A stretch of 64,000 nt of DNA, taken from the NCBI GenBank assembly GCA_963971575.1, contig OZ020625.1, positions 26,747,253-26,811,252 on the forward strand, read 5' to 3'. Each line of letters begins with the position of its first letter. The first letter of the stretch is position 1. Under the pieces are notes generated by a model, which worked only from the letters and a program-made list of their open reading frames with translations, had not been told where the DNA came from and ran no database searches. The position numbers and the translations under genes are program-made. This stretch comes from Liopterus haemorrhoidalis (taxonomy: Eukaryota > Arthropoda > Insecta > Coleoptera > Dytiscidae). Shown piece after piece: positions 12,279 through 24,214 of the stretch.

Positions 12279-13035
12279 TATTGCCCCCAATTTTGTGTGT
12301 GTTGCCCCCAATTTTATGTGTGTTGCCCCCAATTTTATGTGTATTGCCCCAATTTTATGTGTATTGCCCCAAATTTTGTGTATTGCCTCCAATTTTGTGT
12401 GCATTGCCCCCAATTTTGTGTGTATTGCCCCCAATTTTGTGTGTGTTGCCCCCGCCTTGTATGCATTGCCCCCAATTTTGTGTGTATTGCCCCCGCCTTG
12501 TATGCATTGCCCCCGCCTTGTATGCATTGCCCCCGCCTTGTATGAATTGGCCCCGCCTTGTATGCATTGCCCCCAATTTTGTGTGTATTGCCCCCAATTT
12601 TGTATGCATTGCCCCCAATTTTTTGTGTATATCTCACATTTCTGTATGTTTTGCCCCCATTTATATGCATTGCCCCATTTATATGTATGCTTCACTTGTA
12701 TTGCTTATTTTGTATGTATTGCAGATGTTGCTGATTGCTGCTATTGCTGTTTTATTGCATTTTTTTGTGTTATTGCCATTTTATGTGTATTGCCCCCGTC
12801 TTGTATGCATTTCCCCTGCCTTGTATGCATTGCCCCCGTTTTGTATGCATTGCCCCCAATTTTGTGTGTATTGCCCCCAATTTTATGTGTATATCTCACA
12901 TTTCTGTATGTTTTGCCCCCATTTATATGCATTGCCCCATTTATATGTATGCTTCACTTGTATTGCTTATTTTGTATGCATTGCAGATGTTGCTGATTGC
13001 TGCTATTGCTGTTTTATTGCAATTTTTTGTGTTTT
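12279..13035. repeat. 21-bp minisatellite with a larger duplicated block
   Basis: Unit of about 21 bp, TGTATTGCCCCCAATTTTGTG, with variants ending CGCCTTGTATGC. A block of about 150 bp with ATATCTCACATTTCTGTATG and ATGTTGCTGATTGCTGCTAT occurs twice (about 12620 and 12890). Because 21 is a multiple of three and the unit lacks stops, long open frames run through it on both strands; they are translation artefacts. Confidence 0.93.
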
Positions 13036-14200
13036 ATTGCCATTTTTGTTTTTGTATTTTATTGCCATTTTTTATGTTTTACTGCATTTTTGTTATTGTT
13101 GTTTTTATATTTTATTATTTTTGCTTGTTTTGTTTTGCTTTTTTTCAGATGGGGTTGGGGGGCAAAATATTGCAAACTTAATCATAAAATTTTTAGTTTA
13201 ATGTTTAATGATATACGATTTAAGTGTCTCGATTCGTATTAAGTCGATTTTGTTAGTTGTGCACCACAACCATTTTTGTTTCTTATTGAGGGTTCGATAC
13301 CAAAATGTTTTCTTTTGGGTTGCTCGTTGTGCTCAATTTTGCAATATTGTGTCCTGCGGGTGCCTCCACGTGGCCCATCCCTGGGAACAGATTTCTTTCT
13401 TAATATTTTTGAAAAAAATCTGTTGCTAAAACCCGCTAAAAATTTTCGTGTATAGGCCACTTTAAGGCAGTTATGGCCGGGTATACTCTTCGTATATCAG
13501 AATTCTTCAGGTTATCATGTGTTCATTTTCATGTTTAATATGCTAATTTTGTATATATTGCCCGAATTTTGTGTATTACCTCAATTTTGTATATTGGCCC
13601 AATTTTTGTATGTATTGCCCCAATTTTTGTGTATATTTATATTTTGTGATTTAATTTAATTTAATTTAATTTTAATTTTAATTTAATTAATTTTAATTTA
13701 ATTTATTAAACCACAAAATTATTACAGAAAGAAAGATTTAAGAAAGATGTAAGAAAGATATAATAATCTTAAAACCTAGAGGCATAAAATACCTGTACAG
13801 GTGTGGATACAAAAATATAAATGTAAATAAAAACTAAACTTAAAACTAAAGATTTTTTGATATATTTTTTTAAATCTGTACCTCAGATTTTATTATATAC
13901 ATACTTGATTCAAAATTTAAAAAAAATTTTCGAAAATATTTCTATATTTTTTTGGAATATTTTTCGATTCAATATTTTTATCACAATAGTGAATCTATAC
14001 GTCTTTTGGGCGCTAATAGCCTAAGCTGCTGTACACCATTTTTACCAGTTACTGAAAAATGTGATTTTTTTACGCCAGGTTTTGTAAGTTTTATTAAATT
14101 AAGGGATTTTTTTCGGCACATTTTTTGTCAAGAAATTTCTCAATAAAAATGGATTTTTTGATACTTTTTTGAATCTGTACCTCAGCTTTTATTTTATTTT
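13036..14200. other. AT-rich non-coding DNA with minisatellite remnant
   Basis: A decayed third block of the TATTGCCC repeat lies at about 13545-13635, followed by an AATTTAATTT tract. Segments at about 13850 and 14150 share GATTTTTTGATA and AAATCTGTACCTCAG-like sequence, a direct repeat about 300 bp apart. No gene seen. Confidence 0.4.
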
Positions 14201-14204
14201 TTTT

Positions 14205-14300
14205 TTTTTATTTTTATGGCCATTGCTGCTTTGGCAATTAGCCAGGACAATTATTTTTTGAAAAATTCCATGCCTGAACAGGATTCGAACGCCAAGAACT
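14205..14300 (-). mobile_element. tRNA-derived SINE, truncated
   Basis: On the minus strand it reads a B-box-like GTTCGAATCCTG, then CATGGAATTTTT, then GTCCTGGCTAATTGCCAAAG and GCAATGGCCATAAAAA. The body matches the better SINE at 32768-32925. The tRNA 5' half is replaced by a poly-C run. Confidence 0.6.
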
Positions 14301-14928
14301 CCCCCCCCCCCCCCATAGACCATAGATACTTTTTGTTATTCTGTATCTGTGTTTGCATCTAAATACAATTTTTCTTAGGTATCTGATATTTTTTTAAATG
14401 TATCTAGATATTTTTTAAGTATATCTAGATATTTTTTTAAATGTATCTGTTACAACACTGGGAATAAAATTCATTCATCTTAAATAAAACCGTTTATTTT
14501 TGTCGCCAATGCGTAAGAACTTTAAAGGATTTATAGGGTAAAATGAATATTAATTAATTTAATAATAATTTTTTATTGCTAAAACATAACAACTTGTAAA
14601 AAATACGTAAATTTTACATAAAAATATATAATCTACTCACTCTAAATTACTTTATAAATAATTAGTTTTTGTTTCAGACATCATTTTAGAGCGACCAGAG
14701 TATATTAAGCAAAAATGGTTTACAGTAAAATACATAAATATATACATTATATATGAAAAATTTCATCGTACAAAAATTGTTCTAAATACTTAGCCTCATT
14801 TATAATATATACATAGCACAGACATAACGTAAGAAACACAGGACTGTTTTTGTACTGTTTATTAGAAACAGATGTTCAGAACAGTAACACCCTATTGTAC
14901 CCATCTTTATGCACGTGCTATACACATA

Positions 14929-16489
14929 CAGTATTGGCCATAAAGTTTGCAACTTTTAACATTTTTCAATTTTTCAAATTTTAATAATAATATTGGAAAA
15001 TAAATACTCTTAATTCTATAATTTAATCATATTTTGTTTGTTACATCAATCAATAATCAAATAATCTGACTTACAGATTAATAATAAATTATTTCTTCAT
15101 TTTTGATTGGACAAAAATATTGCAACTACTTGAATTTTCTTGTTATATGCAGATTTTATCCATAAATAATATGTTGTGCACAAGTAATATTTCAGTTTAT
15201 ATTTGTCAATCATGGGTCGTAGTAAAACTGTTTCAAGTGAAATTAGAAACTTAATAATTTCTGGTTTTAAAGACGGGCTGCTGCAAAATGTGATTTCACA
15301 AAATTTAAATGTTCATAAATCTACTGTGTCGCGAATTATAAAACGATTTCGAGAAGAAGGTACGTTTCAAAAATCCCAGGACGGCCACGAAAAATTACAA
15401 AACGAACTGATAAGAAAATTATTTATTTGTCTACCAATAACCCCTTTCTGTCATCGGAGAAAATTTTGGGCCTTTTGCCACCAATGGATCAAGAAAACAT
15501 CTCAACAAGAACTATTCGCAGAAGATTAGTTAGTGAGGGTCTTTTTAGTCGCCGTCCTGCTAAAAAAACCACTTCTATCCAAAAAGAATGTGGAGGCCCG
15601 ATTAGAATTTGCTAAAAATCATATTGACTGGACTGTGGATCAATGGAAAAAAATTATTTTTAGTGATGAATCTAAGTTCAATTTGTTTAAAAGTGATGGT
15701 GTAAGTTACGTTAGGAGGCCTGCTAATAAAAGATTAGTTCAAAAATACACCTTGCCAACAGTTAAACATGGCGGAGGCGGTGTGATGGTAAGAGGCTGTT
15801 TATCGGGATATGGTATGGGTCCTCTATACCACATTGAAGGAATAATGGATCGATTTAAATATATAGACATCCTTCAAAATGTTATGGAACCTTATTCTGA
15901 TGAGTTCATGCCTTTAAAACATATTTTTCAGCATGATAATGACACAAAACATTCTTCGAAGTTGGTAAAAAAATGGTTCGAGGATTCAAAAATTAACGTA
16001 ATGACTTGGCCGTCACAGTCACCCGGTTTAAATCCAATAAAAAACCTTTGGGAGATTGTCAACAGAAAGATTAGAAACAAAACACATTCAAATATTGAAG
16101 AATTGTTTAAAGCTTTGCAGGGTGCCTGGTCTAATATTGATAATGAAATGATCACGAAATTATTAGAACCCATGGCAAAAAGATGTCGGGAAGTTATAAA
16201 TACTGTTGGTTACTATACAAAATATTAAAAATGATCTGTTAATACTAATTCATTTTCTTAATTAATAAAAAAAAAGATTTTTTTAAGAGTAGTTGCTATC
16301 TTTATGTCCAGGTAAAAATAATAAATACTATAAAAAAAAATAGAATTTACTATTAAAATTTAATTTTTTACTATAATATATGTAGAGGATTGTTAAAGGT
16401 ACGAATTACATTTTTTAATTTTAAAAATATTGAATAGAATAAAAATAAAAGAGGATTATCAAAAGTTGCTATTTTTATGGCCAATACTG
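14929..16489 (+). mobile_element. Tc1-like DNA transposon, copy 1 (1561 bp)
   Basis: Ends CAGTATTGGCCATAAA... and ...GGCCAATACTG, flanked by TA on both sides. Inner repeats GCAACTACTTG (about 15122) and AGTAGTTGCTATC (about 16288) echo the outer GCAACTTTT/AAAGTTGC ends, giving an IR/DR-type layout with two repeats per end. The transposase is broken. Sister copy at 61043-62611. Confidence 0.93.
15212..16228 (+). pseudogene. Tc1-like transposase, frameshifted
   Basis: Starts MGRSKTVSSEIRNLIISGFK, with an N-terminal helix-turn-helix (VHKSTVSRIIKRF). The DDE domain follows, with SDESKFNLF (first Asp), HDNDTKHSS (second Asp) and SPGLNPIKNLW near the end. Compared with the sister copy it has lost about 7 bp near 15370 and gained 1 bp in the A-run near 15570, giving two frameshifts. 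The third catalytic residue, Glu in PIENLW of the sister, is Lys here, and WGCFSG is RGCLSG. It cannot encode an active enzyme as it stands. Confidence 0.92.
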
Positions 16490-17080
16490 TATGTATCCAA
16501 TTTTATAATTTGTGATTTTGTTAATTTTATTTTTTTATTTTCTTCGTTGATAATTGTAATAAATAGTAAAAATACCGCAGTATTATCGAGTATCAAAAAA
16601 GACGACCCCCTTAACACATATTTTTTATTATTTAAATAATATCGTTTGGTATTTTTTAAAAATTTTTGGCAGTAGATATGATGGTTCAAATTATTTAGCA
16701 TGTCAAACTATTTTTGTTTATTTTTAATATATTTTAATAAACAGAAATAGTATTAATCTGTTAACCATTCATCCAACGCCTAGAATACTACTGTTTGAAC
16801 TTGGATTCGAATCTGGTACCTTTCGGAAACTCGAATAGTTGGTTCTTGAATTATCGAATTATGAAATATTCGATTCTGTATTCGGAAAATTGTCTTCATA
16901 ATTTGAGTGCCTGAAAAAAAAAAGAAATGTTAGTTACTCTTTAAAATAAGTGACAAGTTCACAAAACAAAAAACATTCACGAGGTAACAAAAGTAGATTA
17001 AAGAAAGAAATGCAGTTTGTTAAAATTTCTTTATTTTAACACAATTTTAGCTAAAAATTGTCAATCAAATCCAATAATTG
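16490..17080. other. Non-coding spacer
   Basis: AT-rich, no gene recognised. A phase-compatible but weak candidate for a cystinosin last exon (16859-16910, minus) is discussed under rejected items. Confidence 0.35.
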
Positions 17081-17084
17081 AAAT

Positions 17085-17440
17085 CCAAAGATTTATGGAA
17101 TAATATATTAAAACTTATTTCTGAACTGGAAAGTTTAGAAAGAGAAAAGTTCATTTTATCCAGCATAAGTGGACCGAAATTTGCAATCTTCAAGATGTAG
17201 ATAAAGTTGTTTTCGAAGCTTGGAATCGTCTTCCAGAATCGTTCAATCATTTAAAAAATTATACTTTTGGACTACTGACAATTTTCGGATCCACATATTA
17301 CTGTGAGCAAGTCTTTTCACATATGAAATTAATAGTCAGTTAAGAAGTAATCTTACTGACCTGAAACTTGAGTGCTGCCTTAAGTTAAAGATTACTGAAT
17401 ATTCACCAAATATTAAAGTCTTATCGAACACTATGCAAGT
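17085..17440 (+). pseudogene. hAT transposase C-terminal remnant
   Basis: Reading frames in order give WTEICNL...LTIFGSTYYCEQVFSHMK, then after a one-base shift SQLRSNLTDLKLECCLKLKI. The FGSTY-CEQ-FS-MK ... R(S/N)LTD-L pattern is the C-terminal dimerisation region of hAT transposases and domesticated hAT-derived proteins. Only this end remains, with at least one frameshift. Confidence 0.75.
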
Positions 17441-17521
17441 AGCAATCGTCCCAGTAAAAATATTATATTGTAATATACTGGTAAGTGCAATAGGTACCAC
17501 AAACTAAATGTATAAGTAAAT

Positions 17522-18472
17522 ATCTGTCTGTCTGTCTGTCTGTCTGTCTGTTCGGTAAAAATTGTAGCCAAACGGCTAAACCTAGAGAGTTGAAATTTGG
17601 CATGCTTATACAACTCTTCGACCCGCACATAGGAAAAATACTAAAACATCTAAAAAACATATCCCCCTAAAAATATAAACAAATATATGCTCATCGAAAA
17701 AAAAAATATTTTTTTACAATTCTGTGTAGGGTATCAAATGAAAGCCCTTGGTACGTGGATTAATGATCAAAATTTTATTTTTGCAAAATAATTTTTTTTG
17801 AGGCGATTTTTGCCAGAATTGTGCAAAAAATTTTTTGTCCCACACCCTGTAGCCCAGATGGCTTAAACTAAAAATCTGTGTGAACCGGAATAGTACAACA
17901 GGAATTTTTGATCAGATTATGTTTTCGGAAAATAACGCATTTTTTGTGTTTTTAAGTAAAATATGTAATATATTAATCCTATTTAACATACTAAACGAGT
18001 GATCCTGTATAACACAGTGGTAGCATGGTCGCTTAGTGAGTTGAAACTACTGTAAGAAACTGTGTTCGAATCCCGCCAATTTTTATTTTTTCAGTTTTTT
18101 TTTTGCATTTTTATTTTGTTTAAATTATTTTGTCAAAATTCTAGTTATATTTTGGTAAATGTTGCATTTAATTTTTAAAAGCGTAAATTTAATAACCAGT
18201 GGGAAGTTTTGAAATTATAATTTAATTCTATATTTGAAGGTACCAGAGGGCGAGGCTTATGATTTAAGCAACCAATGGAAGCCATAGACGCAATTTTCAA
18301 AATCTTAATGAACCTTGCTATATAAAAAAAAAAAAAATGCTGCAAATATTTAGAAACGTAAATAATGGTATTAGGCATTCGAATTAAAATTCATAAAAAA
18401 ATATTTTGACATAAAATTTGTTTTGGCATCCCAAATAATCATCACATAGTTAATAAATACCTGCGAAACCCT
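17522..18472 (-). mobile_element. Family B element, copy D (5' TIR kept, other end lost)
   Basis: Reverse orientation. AGGGTTTCGCAGGTATTTA lies at the 18472 side. The other end stops in (TCTG)n at 17522-17551, so the second TIR is missing. Its core holds a tRNA-like segment, described separately. Confidence 0.8.
18001..18076 (+). other. tRNA-like core inside family B copy D
   Basis: TATAACACAGTGGTAGCATG resembles an A box (TAnnnCAGTGGTAGC) and GTGTTCGAATCCCGCC is a B box. No complete cloverleaf could be drawn by eye, so this is a SINE-like pseudo-tRNA, not a tRNA gene. It is unrelated in sequence to the cores of copies A/C and B. Confidence 0.6.
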
Positions 18473-18559
18473 GAAATGTGTGAAAATTCACATCAATTTT
18501 TTTCTTAAATATAGCATATATTTTTTAGCGGCTCTTCCATGTTATTGTTTTTGATATAG

Positions 18560-18720
18560 ATTTGGCTCTTTGTCACTGAAAGGTTGCCGATCCCTGTGCT
18601 AAGGAGATCCGCGGACCACCGGTTGAGAAACACTGCTACAAAGTCAACTCGTGACAACTTAAACAAATATAAATTCCATTTAGTTCCGCTTAAACGTTTG
18701 GAATATCTTAAATATTTCAT
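18560..18720. mobile_element. hAT and family G end scraps
   Basis: GGTTGAGAAACACTG at about 18622-18636 is a hAT-type terminal sequence. TAGTTCCGCTTAAACG at about 18681 matches the family G inverted repeat. Both are isolated ends. Confidence 0.4.
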
Positions 18721-18789
18721 ATATATTGTTACACGTATCAAATTTCTATAATTCCTAAAAAAATGATAGCTAAAATTTCGCAATAAGAA

Positions 18790-19237
18790 AACACCTACGT
18801 CCTATTATATGTTCTTTCTCCCTCTTATACAACTGAGTGAAATGTACTATATATTATTGTGTATTCTTATTTCATAAAATATCGCGATAAAATTTATAGC
18901 CTAACCTGTAATTCCACTACAGAGATACCAAAAATTTTAGTGAGGTCTTTACTTGAACCATACGGTATATATCACGGGTGCCAACTTTTGTTGACCACTG
19001 GACGGCGATAAAATTTTATTGGTAGCATAAAAAGTGGTTTTGTTGCACCAGAGGTTTTAAAAATACTTTTTTTTTGTTATACACTTACTGGATATGTAAT
19101 ACCACTTGTTAGGAACCACTGGTTTTATTAAATAAAAAAATTTATACCTAGTTTTTATTGCTCTTTAAATATTTCTTGGGTATCTTTCACTTTGTTTTAA
19201 TATTATTTAACAATTTTGGAGTTTTTAGGGTAGGAAC
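18790..19237. other. Non-coding spacer
   Basis: Nothing recognised; short AT-rich open frames only. Confidence 0.3.
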
Positions 19238-19239
19238 TA

Positions 19240-19643
19240 CAGTCTGTTTCAAACGGTTAGGCGGAACTAAATGGGAATTTCGTTCTTTTAGGTTGTCACG
19301 AGAAGGGACCTTGCTTGGGTTATTTCATTTTTTACGTTGGAATGTCAAAATTTAAAATTCCAACAATGAAACCATGGAAACGAATGACATTAAATTATTT
19401 TTTTACATATTTTAATAAAAAAATAAATAAATAAATGGGAAATTTGTATTAAGAAAGACACAAAAAATCATATAAATAATATAAAGAAAATGACATTTTA
19501 AAATGATATTAACCTTAACAAACAAAATTTTATTGTAAGTATGACTTACAAAGCTTAAACAAAACGGCCGAAAAGCACGATTTAAACGATGAAAGTAACT
19601 AGACTGCAAAATCTAGTTCCGCCTAACCATTTGGAACAGACTG
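19240..19643 (+). mobile_element. Family G MITE, complete (404 bp)
   Basis: TIRs CAGTCTGTTTCAAACGGTTA... and ...TTGGAACAGACTG, each flanked by TA, as for Tc1/mariner-type elements. TAGTTCCGCC motif inside both ends. No transposase. Second copy, inverted, at 55090-55487; partial copy at 36055-36214. Confidence 0.9.
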
Positions 19644-19861
19644 TAAAAGGAATTTACATTTTTTTTGTCGTTAATATCTGTCTCATTTTGTAATACGTAA
19701 CTAACAGGGAAAGTTCATTTTTTATGTTGTATATTGACGATACATTTATAATATTATCATAGTATTGGTTCACACGGATACGCCAAAGTCTGTTTACACC
19801 ACAACAGTCACCAAAGTAACTAGATCTAGTTTTGTATTACAAATTGAAACGGATTATACCT

Positions 19862-19990
19862 CTCTTTTTCAGGTTTGAAGTGGCTTTTGCTAAACAAAAT
19901 GATCGAAAGCCTCATTTAACCGGTAAAATTACTAGAATTCAAAATCTAGATCCGCTAAAACCAAAGAAACTGACTATACAAGATGTGTAA
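19862..19990 (+). mobile_element. Family G-like MITE, right-half fragment
   Basis: GGCTTTTGCTAAACAAAATG, AAAGCCTCATTTAACCGG and AATCTAGATCCGCTAAAACC match the right halves of the elements at 150 and 946. Immediately after it, AGATGTGTAAATTAAGTAAC repeats the terminal sequence of the mariner remnant at 45960. Confidence 0.65.
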
Positions 19991-20306
19991 ATTAAGTAAC
20001 CGTACTGTAGCGTTTGATCTGGCAACATTTGGGATGCGGGATTTTGAGGGGCGGCAGGTGAACATGTGATACACCTTCAGTACGAGTTTGAACTCGCTAG
20101 AGTAATTTTGTTGTCCGTAGCGATTTTTTTCGTGAAACAGATTGTTCTAGTGCGTTCTAAAAATGACATTAATTTTAGAGGTAACCAGACAACTGGGGCC
20201 GTAAGACAATTCGGGCCGTTCACAATTGGGGCTTTTCACAACTGGGGCCATAACTATAAGAGCTAGAGTCTTCTTTTGTTTCAATAGGCCCGAATTGTCA
20301 AGATAT

Positions 20307-20869
20307 AGACCGGGAGCTCATGACATTTTTGGTCTCCGATTTCATACAGCATGCCTTTTGGAGGAGAGAATATTTACCCTCTGACAACAAAAAAGGGATG
20401 GTACTAAACCCCTGCACGCTTTCCGGTCATAGGGAAAATTGCATTTCCACTTGCACAAAATTTTTGTTTTTCTCTGATTTAATATTGCTTGCCCTTTTGT
20501 CAAAAGAAAGTTATAACAAATTTAAGGTCTTTTAATTATAGGCATGCTGTATGAAAACGCGGAAAATCATATTTTTTTATTATAAGATCACATGACCGTT
20601 TGAGCCCTTTGGGACCCTCCGAATCGCATGCATATATTTAAAAGACTTTAAATTTGTTATAACTTTCTTTGGACAAAAGGGCAAGCAATATTAAATCGGA
20701 GAAAAACACAAAATTTTTGTGCAAGTCGAAATGCAATTTTCCCTATGACCGGAAAGCGTGCAGGGGTTTAGTACCATCCCTTTTTTGTTGTCAGAGGGTA
20801 AATATTCTCTCCTCCAAAAGGCATGCTGTATGAAATCGGAGACCAAAAACTGTCATGAGCTCCCGGTCT
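20307..20869. mobile_element. Family D foldback element, copy 1 (563 bp)
   Basis: Two arms of about 240 bp are near-perfect inverted copies. The outer end AGACCGGGAGCTCATGACA pairs with TGTCATGAGCTCCCGGTCT, and inner landmarks AGGGATGGTACTAAACCCCT and TTTAGTACCATCCCT also pair. A spacer of about 80 bp contains CACATGACCGTTTGAGCCCT. No coding capacity. Second copy at 56687-57253. Confidence 0.93.
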
Positions 20870-20896
20870 AATATGACAAATGCCAAATAATAAAAT

Positions 20897-21666
20897 GGGG
20901 GAAACTTTTTAAGATCGCAGCGCCATATGCGGCAAAGCTGGAACACTCGAAAGTGACATTAAACTGTTACTCGTGTATTTGTTTACATAGTGAAAATGAA
21001 CACGAGTTGTATTTTTTCTGTTTTCCGAGCTTTTTTTTTTAATTTAAAGGTAATCTACGATTTACAAGATATGTAATAATATACTATTCTAAAGAAATTG
21101 CAAGGAAATTTTTAGTTTTTCATTGTATTTTTAATTCTTTTTGACTGTTAGTCAATATAAAAACAACAAAAATATGGTAAATATATTATTAAAAATTAAT
21201 AACTCTGCCTGAAAAAGTAGAAAGGCCTTTTAATATATCAACTGATGATTTAGGCAAATTTTGGGTGGGATAAATGCTTTTTTCAGTCTTTTCTTGGATG
21301 TAAAAAATCACTTTTCATAAAATGCAACGAACAAACCTGCATGCATGGGCTTGGATTTTTGCCCATTTTTAGTTTTTGGGTCCATAAAAACCTACGATCC
21401 ACTTTCTCTTTGCCTCTACACGTCGTTTCAATTGATATTTTTTTCGATTTAGGTAAATTATGGAATGTTTAAGAAGGATTCTCCCTTATTCACGATTTAC
21501 ATTGCGCCACACAACAAAATTGACTGTTTCTTTCCATGATTCACAAAAATAAAACACAAACAACAAAAAAACACGTATTTCTCCATTGAACAAAACAAAA
21601 CAATGTCACTTTCGTATCTTCCGCAAATTGCCACCAGATGTCAGGGCGCTTAGGAAGTTTCACCTA
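20897..21666 (+). mobile_element. Family E element, copy 1 (about 770 bp)
   Basis: Starts GGGGGAAACTTTTTAAGATC, with GCAGCGCCATATGCGGCAAA next. Ends GTCAGGGCGCTTAGGAAGTT then TCACCTAT. The outer 10 bp are inverted repeats (GGGGAAACTT). ACTCGAAAGTGACATT near the left pairs with AATGTCACTTTCGT near the right. The full copy at 57477-58242 is inserted in family A. No clear gene inside. Confidence 0.88.
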
Positions 21667-22200
21667 TAGTAATTAAAAATATTTTACTTTTAAGTCAAAA
21701 AAATTGCTCTTAAGTAAACTTATATATAACACTGTTTTTTTCATATTTTATTTTTTCATTTGTACAAATTTACAAAAAATTTCTTTATTTTACAATTTTT
21801 GATGGGTACTGTACAAAATTAAAAAATAGATTTATTGTATTTTAAATACATCATTCAAAATTCGAGGTATTAATAGTAACAATAGTCCTTTTCAATTAAG
21901 AATGCAGTATAATAGAGATATGAGGTATTTGACCTTGGTTCTAATAGACGATTTCCAAAGTGACGTCAGCAACACTAGCGCCAGTGTGGTTTTTTCAAAC
22001 TAATCTTACAAATATCTCATTTTTACTTATAATTGCCGGAATAACATTTTTTCAACGAAGTCTTCATGCGAAGTACAAATCGAATTTTTATAATAATAAT
22101 AATAATAAATTATCTATGAAATTTTACTAATATAAAATCGAAAAATTAATTTGCCAATTCATGATTTTTAATTCGCTTCAATTTTCTTTTAAACTGAATT
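21667..22200. other. Non-coding spacer
   Basis: AT-rich; nothing recognised. Confidence 0.3.
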
Positions 22201-22204
22201 TGTA

Positions 22205-23632
22205 TTGTCAGGCGCGCACCCAGAATTGGAAGGGTCAGAACCAACATTTTTTCTTAGGGGGGGCTTAGAAACCAGATTTTTTTTTCTTGGTGGGACAGAA
22301 CCAAAAATAATTCTTTTGGACCAGAACCAAGAATTTTTCTTAAGAGGTTTAGAAGTCCGAATTTTTTCTTGGGGGGATCAGAACCAAAAATAATTCTTAG
22401 TGGTTAGAGCCAAAATTTTTTCTTATAGGGGCTGAGAAGTCAGATTTTTTTCTTGGGGGGTTCAGAACCAAAAATAATTTTTGGGGAATCTGAACCATTT
22501 TTTTTCTTAGGGGGGCTGAAAGCAATTTTTTTTTTGAAGGGGTTCAAGACCAGAATTAATTCATGAGGAGTCAGAACCAAATTTTTTTGTTAGGGGGCTG
22601 AGAAGCCAGAATTTTTTCTCAAGAGTTAGGAACCAGAATTTTTTCTTGGGAGTTAGAACCAAAAATAATTCTTAGGGAATCGAAATTAAATTTTTTTCTT
22701 AGTGGGACTGAGGAGCCAGATTTTTTTGAGAGTTAGAACAAAAAATAATTCTTAGGGGATCAAAATTAAAATTTTTTCTTAATAGGACTGAGGAGCCAGA
22801 TTTTTTTCTTCGGAGTTAGAACCAAAAATAATTCTTAAGAGATCAAAATTAAAATTTTTTTTTAGAAGGGCTGAGGAACCAGAATTTTTTCTTAGGAGTT
22901 AGAACCAAAAATAATTCTTACGGGATCAGAATTTAATTTTTTTCTTAGGAGGGCTGAGGAGCCAAAATTTTTTCTTAGCGGGTCAAAACCAAAAATAATT
23001 CTTGGGGATCAGAACCAAAATAATTTTTTAGGGGGCTGAGGAGTCATAATTTTTTCTTGGGGGTTAGAACCAAAAATAATTCATAGGGGATCAGAATCAA
23101 ATTTTTTTCTTAGGGCGGCTAAGAAGCCAGAAATTTTTCTTAGGAGGTCAAAACCAAAAATAATTCTTGGGGGTCAGAACCAAATTTTTTTTTAGGGGGG
23201 CTTATAAGCCAGATTTTTTCCTCGGGGGTTCAAAACCAAAAATAATTCTTGGGGGGTCAGAACCAAAATAATTTTTTAGGGGGCTGAGGAGTCATAATTT
23301 CTTCTTGGGGGTTAGAACCAAAAATAATTCATAGGGGATCAGAATCAAATTTTTTTCTTAGGGCGGCTAAGATGCCAAAAGTTTTTCTTGGGGGGTCAAA
23401 ACCAAAAATAATTCTTGGGGGTCAGAACCAAATTTTTTTCTTAAGGGGCTTATAAGCCAGTATTTTTCCTTCTTAAAAACTAAAAATAATTCCTAGGGGG
23501 ACAGAACCAAATTTTTTCTTAGGGGGGCTGAGGAGCCAGAATTTTTTCTTTGGGTTTAGAACCAAAAATAATTTTTAGGAGATCAGAATCAAAAAAATTT
23601 CTTAGGGGGGCTTAGAAGCCAGATTTTTTTCT
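22205..23632. repeat. 83-bp tandem repeat, about 17 degenerate copies
   Basis: The landmark AAAAATAATTCTTRGGGG recurs every 83 bp (for example about 22741, 22824, 22907, 22990), with GGCTGAGGAGCCAGAATTTT between. Each unit looks built from two or three related halves of the form (A)GAACCA-AATTTTTTCTT-GGGG, so a shorter ancestral repeat is likely. Confidence 0.9.
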
Positions 23633-23639
23633 ATTCCGG

Positions 23640-24205
23640 CTATACTCTATTTGCAGTATTTAAATCGTTCATGGTTCGTAGCGCTACCTATTGCATTTTT
23701 ATTTGAAACGGACTATAAAATTCTTTGAATTTGTTAGAATTGTTTAAATAATAATAGTATTAATAATAACATTTAAAACTTAATATTAGGAACTGGTAAG
23801 TCGAAATAAAAAAAATAATACTCAAAATAGGAATATCTTCAGATATAAAATATAAATACTAAGGGCAAAAGTAATTTCAATTTTTAATAACAGAAATAAG
23901 AAAAGTGTGAATGTTCATATTTTTCAACGTTTCGTAAGTTCTAGTATGAGCCGTTCGCCAATTTTGGCTGAATACTGAAAATGTGGGACAAAATTAGCTG
24001 TAATCGTTGCCAAATACTCAATAAGTTAAAATCATTTATCGTCTGTTAATGTAAGGTAGTAAAGTATTTCATTTGATACCCTACATTAAATTATAATTTT
24101 TTTTTTTTTAAATACAAAACCTGATATTTTTCGATAAAAAAATTATATGATAGTTTAAATAAAATCGCCTCAATTTTTTTTTTTATTACTTTTTAATCCT
24201 AAATT
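23640..24205. other. Non-coding spacer
   Basis: AT-rich, no gene. GATACCCTACATTAAATTAT at about 24077 resembles the GATACCCTAC of family B and may be a decayed scrap. Confidence 0.3.
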
Positions 24206-24214
24206 CTACGCTCA

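Noticed and set aside
12071..13201. 376-codon open frame and several others in the same place
   Set aside because: They run through a 21-bp minisatellite and exist on both strands because the unit lacks stops.
16859..16910. Alternative last exon of cystinosin (minus strand), phase compatible, reading RHSNYEDNFPNTESNIS then stop after a strong T-rich acceptor
   Set aside because: The exon at 26565-26682 is nearer, has a YXXPhi motif, a hydrophilic tail and a well-placed AATAAA. This one is short, would need a 13.5-kb intron across several arrays, and lacks a YXXPhi signal. It remains possible as an alternative end.
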